Below, one piece after another: positions 16,195 to 21,933 of a stretch of DNA of 64,000 nt. The stretch is from UBA1723 sp045642085. Its GTDB lineage: Bacteria; Bacteroidota; Bacteroidia; Bacteroidales; Paludibacteraceae. The notes below the pieces were generated by a model, which saw only the letters and a list, made by a program, of their open reading frames with translations, had not been told where the DNA came from and ran no database searches. The stretch's first letter is position 1. Every line of letters begins with the position of its first letter. The DNA lies in NCBI GenBank assembly GCA_045642085.1, contig JAZUIF010000115.1:1-64000 (forward strand), read 5' to 3'. The position numbers and the translations under genes are program-made.

Positions 16195-16232
16195 CAAAAT
16201 TATAACATTACAACGAAATCTTTTTGCGTTGT
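16195..16232 (-). promoter_or_regulatory. Promoter with palindromic operator (site 3)
   Basis: The palindrome ACAACG...CGTTGT (16210-16232, 23 bases) matches the palindrome at 19196-19218 at about 19 of 23 positions. Seven bases further on the minus strand comes TAATTTTG (16202 down to 16195), a consensus -7 element. It would drive the structured RNA and possibly the HTH gene. Confidence 0.65.
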
Positions 16233-16255
16233 AGGAAAAAATTTTATTCAAATAG

Positions 16256-16338
16256 GCCAGACTGCCGGATTCGAACCGGCGAAGACATCATCAGCTTGAA
16301 GTTATCGCGCCCCATTTGACCACTCTGGTAAGTCTGGC
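16256..16338 (-). ncRNA. tRNA-like RNA A
   Basis: The acceptor CCAGACT/AGTCTGG is perfect and can extend to eight pairs with G-1 and C73. The T arm GCCGG-TTCGAAT-CCGGC is canonical, and a short D arm CCA/TGG with a GAGTGGTCAAA loop is recognisable. The segment where the anticodon arm should be cannot form a five-pair stem around any seven-base loop; it holds CTTCAAG. It lies between the stop of the RING/TerD-like gene and the structured RNA, on the same strand. Automated scanners might call it a tRNA of uncertain or pseudogene type. Confidence 0.65.
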
Positions 16339-16342
16339 ATAA

Positions 16343-16367
16343 AGAGACGGGAACACGCCCCGTCTCT
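16343..16367. repeat. AGAGACGGG palindrome between the RING/TerD-like gene and tRNA-like A
   Basis: AGAGACGGG (16343-16351) and CCCGTCTCT (16359-16367) form a nine-pair stem of the same family as the palindromes at 15346 and 62213. On the minus strand it falls between the stop codon and the 5' end of tRNA-like A and may terminate or process the mRNA. Confidence 0.65.
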
Positions 16368-16405
16368 GCTTTTCAAATTAAGATTAGGTCAAGTGTTATA
16401 GTTCT

Positions 16406-18670
16406 TTACATATTTAGCAAATTTGTCACATCTGCAGGGTTGAGTGCCCATTCGTAAGTATAGGCTTCGTCTGCTTCGTCTGCGATGTCAATAATCTTAA
16501 GATTCTGGCCTTTAGCTTTCATCTCAAGAAGTTCTCCCACGGAAAGCTTTTCCTCAAGTCGACGCAATAGAGCTTCTACTGAAGCATTGTCAGCATCGTG
16601 GATGGTCTGTGAGGTGAATGCCATCTCAAGCCAGATGATTTCTCTTTTTGCGACGTCTAGAATACCGAACACCAATCCTTTAGAAAGGTTGTTTTCGCTG
16701 ATCCTTACCATGTGCTGAACACATGATGGATCGTAGGCAACACCCTTTGTCTCAGAGATTTTCATCGGATTAGCAGAGTCCATCCATCCTACAACAAGGT
16801 TTGGTGATAAAGCTCCGCAAGAGTACGCGTTACATGTGAATGTGACATATTTAGCTCCAGCTTTCTCAAGTTCAGGGAGAGACAACTCTATATATTCTGC
16901 TGTTCCGACCATTTCTGGAATAGTACGGATGTCGCCAGAATGTTTAGCTCCTGTACCTGTCAGATTGCCATAGAAGCATATCTCAGTTTTTCCATCCGGA
17001 TATGCGATCCTACAACTCAAATCCATGTCAAGGTGCTGAGCGTGTAGGCCTTCACCCCACTGTAGGAATAGTCTAACAGCGTTGCCTTCCACTGGGAAAC
17101 GAGTTCCTGTCAGTGCACATGAAGTGTCCTGAATGGTTGTAGAACGGTCTCCAATGCTTACTGGAATATTGTAGAGAGACGGATCAATGTAGATTGTATT
17201 TGATTCTGTCTTCTGTGCAGAGAAACGTCGCTCCATAGAACTTTTATAGATTTCCATCACGTCATGAACCATCTTTTGACGTGCATATTTGTCGTATAGC
17301 ACCAATAATTTATTTGGTTCCAAACGACGGACAACGCCAGTGATTGGACGTGCGATGCGAACCTCTCCTTGATTGAAATAAAACTCAGCTGCATTGCCTA
17401 AAGATAGAAGCAGACGCGATGGCAACTTGTCTGAAATCTCATTAAAAGCTGCAAGTACTTTGTCGCTTCCGAATCGTAGCATTGTTGCGAACAGACAACG
17501 TGCGAACAAGCCTGGACGTTCTTTAAGCAGAGCCAATGTTTTGTCTGCATCATTCTCTAAACGAGCTTTATCCAGATCCCCTTGCCAAGTAGAGTATTCC
17601 TGCTTGTAGAATACGTCAAGAATCTCTGCAAGATGTTCCATACCTTTCTTGCGAGAGTATTCACCAAGACGAAGAGCACGGGTGATGCGTACCCACATCC
17701 CTCGTTTCGGATTCATGTTTTCTGCCGCTTGTATCGCAGACATAGGAATTGCATTCAGCCATTTCGCTGTACGGAGACAAGCCTTTCGGTCGTATTTCAA
17801 CATGAGTTTCTGCTTCATATTTTCTGCAGCATCAGCACCTTTGTCGAGTGGCCCCCAGATATGACTATATAGTCTACGTGCATTTGCGACAAGAGTTTTT
17901 GGTTCGATTATCTGGACGTATCCAGTCTTCTCAAACCATAGATAACGAAGCACGTCAGTAGGCGTTTTCATTAACCTTGAAGCGTCTTCATCTTTGCCGT
18001 GTGCAACCAATTGTTTGATTACAAGCATGGCTGTCTCTTTTATGGAAATGTTGATATCCTCAGGAAGAGCATATTCGTTTAACAACAATTCCAAAGAGTT
18101 TTTCTGTGTTGCGTCAAGTGGAGTTGCTGAATTAAGAAGAGACGCGAATACGTTCTGCATATCCTTGTCAGTAAACAGACGTAGTTCTTTCAACTTGCTT
18201 CCCTGACCAGTATATACGAAATCTGCAGTTTCGAATTGTGTACCACAGAATGGACATCCATTGTAACGCTCTAGAGGGAAAGTGTCGTTCGGAATGAAGT
18301 GACCACAAGGAAGTGTGGTTCCTTTAAAACCTGCCTTTTCACCGCCAAAATAGTTAGAGATACAAGTGATTATACGGTCTACTAAAGTTTCATCAGTAGG
18401 CACATTCCATCCTTTCACGAGTGAAGCCCAGTTGAGTTTCACTCCCATTACATCATTGATGCACTCTGTGATCTCTGCCAAAGTATTGGTGGAAACAGCA
18501 TTGAGTGCATGAAGAAGTTCTTCGCTAACGCAAAAACCGTTTTCTTTCAATCTCTTTACAAATGCTAATACTGGCACTGTCGCCTCGGATTTCATGTTGA
18601 TCTCATCTCTGTTGATATCGAGGTAGATTGCACGGTAGCGTAGAGCTATTTTTGTTAATGTCTTATTCAT
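16406..18670 (-). CDS. RING-like zinc and TerD-like domain protein
   Basis: A 754-residue protein starting at ATG 18670 (MNKTLTKIALRYRAIYLD). Around residues 121-145 there is a RING-like metal motif: Cys122-x-His124, then Cys139-x2-Cys142 in LPCGHFIPND...GCPFCGT. The middle is a long helical region. Residues about 520-660 resemble the TerD fold: HLDMDLS, FYGNL, HSGDI and the VVGWMD segment. From memory this matches the family named MXAN_6230/SCO0854 RING domain-containing protein; its function is not established. TerD relatives occur in stress and conflict systems. The gene is flanked on its own strand by tRNA-like RNAs, which suggests a role tied to those RNAs. A longer start at 18784 is open but less convincing. 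Confidence 0.75.
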   Translation of the reverse strand: MNKTLTKIALRYRAIYLDINRDEINMKSEATVPVLAFVKRLKENGFCVSEELLHALNAVSTNTLAEITECINDVMGVKLNWASLVKGWNVPTDETLVDRIITCISNYFGGEKAGFKGTTLPCGHFIPNDTFPLERYNGCPFCGTQFETADFVYTGQGSKLKELRLFTDKDMQNVFASLLNSATPLDATQKNSLELLLNEYALPEDINISIKETAMLVIKQLVAHGKDEDASRLMKTPTDVLRYLWFEKTGYVQIIEPKTLVANARRLYSHIWGPLDKGADAAENMKQKLMLKYDRKACLRTAKWLNAIPMSAIQAAENMNPKRGMWVRITRALRLGEYSRKKGMEHLAEILDVFYKQEYSTWQGDLDKARLENDADKTLALLKERPGLFARCLFATMLRFGSDKVLAAFNEISDKLPSRLLLSLGNAAEFYFNQGEVRIARPITGVVRRLEPNKLLVLYDKYARQKMVHDVMEIYKSSMERRFSAQKTESNTIYIDPSLYNIPVSIGDRSTTIQDTSCALTGTRFPVEGNAVRLFLQWGEGLHAQHLDMDLSCRIAYPDGKTEICFYGNLTGTGAKHSGDIRTIPEMVGTAEYIELSLPELEKAGAKYVTFTCNAYSCGALSPNLVVGWMDSANPMKISETKGVAYDPSCVQHMVRISENNLSKGLVFGILDVAKREIIWLEMAFTSQTIHDADNASVEALLRRLEEKLSVGELLEMKAKGQNLKIIDIADEADEAYTYEWALNPADVTNLLNM

Positions 18671-18873
18671 AATCATAAATATAAAAGGTAATTGGCTGTA
18701 GGGGCTGGTTTTATGCCTGCCTTGCCTTGACCTTGTTAATAAATTAAGAGAGGTAGTTGAGCAACTGCTGCATTTTTCGAACAAAAGTTTGTGAAGTAAG
18801 TCGCTCTTGACCTTCTCTTTTTTTGTGGTACGGGTAGGAGTTATATGCTACCGTACCATATAATAATATTTAG
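18671..18873. other. Leader between tRNA-like B and the RING/TerD-like gene
   Basis: A 203-base gene-free stretch. It contains a strong hairpin at about 18831-18859 (TGGTACGGGTAG with GCTACCGTACCA). On the minus strand the hairpin is followed by an A-run, not a T-run, so it is not a standard terminator. It may separate the tRNA-like RNAs from the mRNA. Confidence 0.5.
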
Positions 18874-18995
18874 AGGTCCCGATCGGATTCGAACCGATAA
18901 CATATAGGAACAGGAGTAGATGCTGATTGAACCTGCATCGAATGAGGTAATTTCATCATCAAAATCTATCACTCTACCAATTGAGCTACGGGACC
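18874..18995 (-). ncRNA. tRNA-like RNA B with an enlarged centre
   Basis: The acceptor GGTCCCG/CGGGACC, the T arm ATCGG-TTCGAAT-CCGAT and the D arm GCTC-AATTGGTA-GAGT are those of a normal tRNA. Instead of a 17-base anticodon arm and short variable loop there are 71 bases between position 26 and the T stem. This insert can pair ATAG/CTAT at its base and carries two hairpins, GATGA-AATTACC-TCATT and GATGCAG-GTTCAAT-CAGCATC (one mismatch). Total length is 122 bases against 74-76 for a normal tRNA. It is too short for a group I intron. It lies eight bases from tRNA-like C. Confidence 0.72.
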
Positions 18996-19003
18996 GGTTG
19001 TTG

Positions 19004-19141
19004 AGCGGCGGACTGGATTCGAACCAGCGTATGACCACTAGAAGTAAGCAAATGTTTGAACCATTCGGTTGGCGCACACTTATGCTTATTGCAAGATCAT
19101 GCCACACAACTGTTATGGTAATTACAATGCTAAACCGCCGC
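19004..19141 (-). ncRNA. tRNA-like RNA C with an enlarged centre
   Basis: The acceptor GCGGCGG/CCGCCGC is a perfect seven-pair GC helix, and the T arm GCTGG-TTCGAAT-CCAGT is canonical, with T73. About 100 bases lie between the acceptor and the T arm. A conventional D arm is not obvious. A TAAGCA/TGCTTA helix encloses a hairpin GAATG-GTTCAAA-CATTT whose seven-base loop looks like an anticodon loop reading TCA. It is the first RNA of the minus-strand unit C, B, RING/TerD-like gene; a -7-like element lies at 19181-19189. Confidence 0.7.
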
Positions 19142-19180
19142 AATTTTGTCAAATCTGATTTGTGTTTCAAATTGACAATA

Positions 19181-19218
19181 CAAAGGTTAATACTGACTAC
19201 GCAATCTTTCTGCGTAGT
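19181..19218 (-). promoter_or_regulatory. Promoter with palindromic operator (site 1)
   Basis: The palindrome ACTACGCA-N7-TGCGTAGT (19196-19218) is followed six bases later on the minus strand by TAACCTTTG (19189 down to 19181), a near-consensus -7 element. The predicted start of transcription is about 30 bases ahead of tRNA-like C. Confidence 0.65.
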
Positions 19219-19221
19219 GCG

Positions 19222-19257
19222 AAAAAAATGCGAAAAATGATGAAAAAAATGCGAAAA
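19222..19257. promoter_or_regulatory. Four phased A-tracts between the two operators
   Basis: A-runs at 19222-19228, 19233-19237, 19243-19249 and 19254-19257 are centred about 10 bases apart, the arrangement that gives intrinsically curved DNA. They lie exactly between palindromes 1 and 2 of the divergent control region. Confidence 0.6.
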
Positions 19258-19264
19258 TCGTCAA

Positions 19265-19306
19265 CTACGCAAATAGGTTGCGTAGAATTTCCCTATTTTA
19301 GCATTG
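19265..19306 (+). promoter_or_regulatory. Promoter with palindromic operator (site 2) of the WYL gene
   Basis: CTACGCA-N7-TGCGTAG (19265-19285) has the same half-sites as site 1. TATTTTAG (19294-19301) or TAGCATTG (19299-19306) would be the -7 element, 33-45 bases ahead of the WYL start codon. The position suggests autoregulation. Confidence 0.6.
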
Positions 19307-19338
19307 TTAAATATCAATAAGTTGTAAAAATATAAACT

Positions 19339-20361
19339 ATGCCTGCAAATAAGAATGCTCTAATCCGTTATAAAACTATTGATAGATGTTTGCGTAACAC
19401 TGGCAGACGTTGGACTCTCAACGATTTGGTGGATGCATGCAGTGAGGCTCTTGGCGATTTGGAGAATAAAAGTGACAATGTTTCTGTGCGTACTGTTCAG
19501 GGAGACATTCAGATGATGCGTTCAGATAAGTTGGGGTACAATGCTCCGATTGTGGTGTATGATCATAAATATTATCGTTATGCCGACGCGGATTATTCCA
19601 TAATGTCGATGCCGTTGTCGCAGAATGATTATGAGGTGATGCAAGAGGCGGTGGATATGCTGCGTCAACTAGAAGGTTTTGATCAGTTCTCTGAGATGTC
19701 AGATGTGGTAAGTCGTTTGCAGGATAAGCTCTCTATTTCTCGTAATAATCGTAAGCCTATTATTCATTTTGATAGTGTGCCTGATCTAAAAGGTTTGAAA
19801 CTTCTCGAGCCTTTATATAATTATATTGTACGGAAACAGACTCTTAAAGTTGTATATCAGTCGTTTAACGCGAAGCAACCGTCTGAATATATATTATTTC
19901 CATACATACTTAAAGAGTTTCGTAATAGATGGTTCCTATTTGGCTCGAGAGCTGGGGATATGATGCTTTATAATCTGCCACTTGATAGAATAGTAAGTGT
20001 TGAGGCTGTCGATGATATTCTGTTTTGTGAAAATCCTGATTTTGATTCAGAACATTTTTTCGACGATGTGATTGGAGTTAGCAAGAATATCAAAGATACA
20101 CCACGAAGGGTTAAATTTTGGGCATCTCCAGAGCAGAGCAAGTATATAATAACCAAACCAATTCATTGTTCTCAACAATTGATAGAAGAGAATACTGAAG
20201 ACGGAAGTTGTTTGTTTCAAATAGATGTAGTCATCAATTTTGAAATGTATTCCGTCTTCATGAGCTATGGCCCAGGAATTAAGATTGTATCTCCGCCTCG
20301 TGCAGTCTCTTTTATGAAAGAGAAAATGAGGTTGGCTTCGAGTCTGTACGGGCAGGTTTGA
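19339..20361 (+). CDS. WYL-domain transcriptional regulator
   Basis: A 340-residue regulator. Residues 1-95 are a winged-helix region (MPANKNALIRYKTID, RWTLNDLVDACSEAL, RTVQGDIQMMRSDKLGY). Residues about 155-260 form the WYL sensing domain (LKVVYQSF, the FPYILKEFRNRWFLFGS segment, YNLPLDRI), followed by a WCX-like C terminus. WYL proteins are thought to bind nucleic-acid or nucleotide-type ligands and often control defence and repair genes. It is divergent from the tRNA-like/RING/TerD unit, and shared palindromes lie between. The last codons (GQV) and stop lie inside a dispersed palindrome at 20349-20375, so the C terminus may have been altered by that repeat. Confidence 0.88.
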   Translation: MPANKNALIRYKTIDRCLRNTGRRWTLNDLVDACSEALGDLENKSDNVSVRTVQGDIQMMRSDKLGYNAPIVVYDHKYYRYADADYSIMSMPLSQNDYEVMQEAVDMLRQLEGFDQFSEMSDVVSRLQDKLSISRNNRKPIIHFDSVPDLKGLKLLEPLYNYIVRKQTLKVVYQSFNAKQPSEYILFPYILKEFRNRWFLFGSRAGDMMLYNLPLDRIVSVEAVDDILFCENPDFDSEHFFDDVIGVSKNIKDTPRRVKFWASPEQSKYIITKPIHCSQQLIEENTEDGSCLFQIDVVINFEMYSVFMSYGPGIKIVSPPRAVSFMKEKMRLASSLYGQV

Positions 20362-20421
20362 AACCTGCCCCTACGATATTGCTTATCATTTAGGCGTAGG
20401 GGAGGGGTTCAAACCCTCCCG
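20349..20421. repeat. Two copies of the GGGCAGGTTTGAAACC palindrome
   Basis: GGGCAGGTTTGAAACCTGCC with flanking CTACG at 20349-20375, and a diverged copy (GGGAGGGGTTCAAACCCTCC) at 20394-20421. Further copies occur at 40957, 41984 and 42028. The first copy overlaps the 3' end of the WYL gene. Confidence 0.85.
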
Positions 20422-20441
20422 TCAACGTTAACGTCAACGTT

Positions 20442-21374
20442 TTACTTATTCCACCTCTTCAAGATTTGTGCCGCTATACTGCCCGAAAAATTATGCCAAA
20501 CAGAGAAGATGGCTCCTGGCACCGCAGCCAACGGATACATTGCAAAGTGGGCTGTGGCAAGTGATGTGGCGAGGCCTGAGTTTTGCATTCCCACCTCAAT
20601 GCTTATGGAAGTTCGTTTTTCTGGTGGCAATCCCATCAGCATACTTGCGACGTAGCCAAGAGATAGACCAAGAATATTATGTAGTATTACAGCGACTGCT
20701 ACAAGCATACTGCATCCGATGATGTTTTGTGCATTGTGGGATACGATGATTCCGATGATAGCAGCAATGGCAAGCGTCGAAAACATCGGCAGATATGGGG
20801 TGATTCTCTGTGTGAAATTCTTGAAATGATGGTTGATGAAAAGTCCTGCGATTATCGGCAATATCACCACCTGAACGATGCTTATGAACATTCCAACGAT
20901 ATCTACCTCCACCGTCTTCCCGGCTAATAATAATACCAATGCTGGTGTGGCGAAAGGAGCGAGTAGGGTGGAAACACCTGTCATAGCAACGCTAAGAGCG
21001 ACGTCGCCCTTGGCTATATAGCAAATCACATTGCTGGCTGTTCCGCCTGGACAACATCCCACAAGTATCACTCCCAAAGCAAGTTCCGGAGGCAGATTAA
21101 GCAGACTGCATAGTCCCCACGCCACAAGTGGCATGATGATGAATTGTGCCAACTCACCAATCATAATCTCCTTTGGATGCATCAGCACGGGTTTGAAGTC
21201 GGACGGCTTCAATGTCAATCCCATTCCAAACATCACGACTCCGAGCATAGGAGTGATGGCCTTCGGACTTATCCATAGGAAAGACGACGGTACAGATAAA
21301 GCAATCGCAGTTACTGCAATGACAATCAGTGTGATATGCGACGCTATCCAATTAGGTATTTTGATTATATTCAT
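20442..21374 (-). CDS. Bile acid:sodium symporter family (BASS) transporter
   Basis: A 310-residue protein with about ten membrane segments, starting at ATG 21374 (MNIIKIPNWIASH). Landmarks are the MLGVVMFGMGLTL segment, the GCCPGGTASNVICYIAKGDVALSVAMTG motif typical of BASS carriers, and SIEVGMQNSGLATSLA in the second core repeat. Such carriers move organic anions with sodium; the substrate is not identifiable here. The gene lies ten bases downstream of the Fur-family regulator gene on the same strand, so the two are probably co-transcribed. Its connection with metal regulation is unclear. Confidence 0.85.
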   Translation of the reverse strand: MNIIKIPNWIASHITLIVIAVTAIALSVPSSFLWISPKAITPMLGVVMFGMGLTLKPSDFKPVLMHPKEIMIGELAQFIIMPLVAWGLCSLLNLPPELALGVILVGCCPGGTASNVICYIAKGDVALSVAMTGVSTLLAPFATPALVLLLAGKTVEVDIVGMFISIVQVVILPIIAGLFINHHFKNFTQRITPYLPMFSTLAIAAIIGIIVSHNAQNIIGCSMLVAVAVILHNILGLSLGYVASMLMGLPPEKRTSISIEVGMQNSGLATSLATAHFAMYPLAAVPGAIFSVWHNFSGSIAAQILKRWNK

Positions 21375-21384
21375 TATGATTTCG

Positions 21385-21789
21385 TTATTTCCCGTTGGCT
21401 GAACATTCATCACATATTCCGTGGATTAGGATTCGGCTATGTTGCAGACGGAATCCTTTAGGTAGGGACGCTACAAGATGTTGATCCGCCTCAAGACACA
21501 TTGTCTTATGACATGAATCGCAAACGAAATGCGCGTGATCTTTCTCGTGATTGATACTCAACGCATACACAGTGTCTTTCTCTTCAATTAAAATAGGATG
21601 GATGATGCCTTCTTCCTGCAACGTCTTCATTGTGCGATAGAATGTGACGCGGTCAAAATCTTTTCCGATGGATTCTTTGATCTGCTGCTCGGAAAGCGGT
21701 TGCTGGGCATTAAGCAGACTTCTTACGACGGCGAGTCGTTGAACTGTACTCTTTAGTCCTTTCAAACGAATTATCTCTTCTGCATTCAT
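21385..21789 (-). CDS. Fur-family metalloregulator, probably Zur
   Basis: A 134-residue Fur-family repressor. It has the winged helix (STVQRLAVVRSLL, DRVTFYRTMKTLQEEGI), the metal-binding His-rich turn HEKDHAHFVCDSC and a second C-x2-C (ICDEC) that together form the structural zinc site. The downstream divergent genes (TonB-dependent receptor and His-rich lipoprotein) point to zinc uptake, and the 7-1-7 palindromes between the genes fit Zur-type DNA recognition. Fur or PerR activity is less likely from the context, but the sequence alone does not exclude it. TATCTTTG at 21811-21818 (minus strand) is a consensus -7 element. Confidence 0.85.
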   Translation of the reverse strand: MNAEEIIRLKGLKSTVQRLAVVRSLLNAQQPLSEQQIKESIGKDFDRVTFYRTMKTLQEEGIIHPILIEEKDTVYALSINHEKDHAHFVCDSCHKTMCLEADQHLVASLPKGFRLQHSRILIHGICDECSANGK

Positions 21790-21850
21790 ATCAATGACGT
21801 TTTTCTAATGCAAAGATAATGCATATAAATCAATTAATTGTGCTATTTGT

Positions 21851-21905
21851 TGCAATAATGTTGCAAAAAGTGATGCAACAATGTTGCAAATGCAACGTGG
21901 TTGCA
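21851..21905. promoter_or_regulatory. Three Zur/Fur-type operator boxes
   Basis: Three 15-base palindromes of the form TGCAACAnTGTTGCA: 21851-21865 (one mismatch), 21874-21888 (perfect) and 21891-21905 (six-base arms). The third abuts the -7 element TACTTTTG at 21907-21914 of the TonB-dependent receptor gene, the position expected for repression when zinc is plentiful. Confidence 0.78.
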
Positions 21906-21906
21906 T

Positions 21907-21914
21907 TACTTTTG
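21907..21914 (+). promoter_or_regulatory. -7 element of the receptor gene
   Basis: TACTTTTG matches TAnnTTTG, 20 bases upstream of the receptor start codon and directly next to the third operator box. Confidence 0.65.
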
Positions 21915-21933
21915 CGCCGAAATTTAGAAAACG

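Noticed and set aside
16256..16338. Selenocysteine tRNA
   Set aside because: An eight-pair acceptor and a TCA-like string are suggestive, but the anticodon stem does not pair, the D arm is only three pairs and no selenoprotein machinery is seen.
18874..18995. tRNA interrupted by a group I or archaeal-type intron
   Set aside because: An insert of about 50 bases is far too short for a group I intron, lacks its conserved core, and bacterial tRNAs do not use the archaeal splicing endonuclease. No intact anticodon stem results from removing a middle segment.
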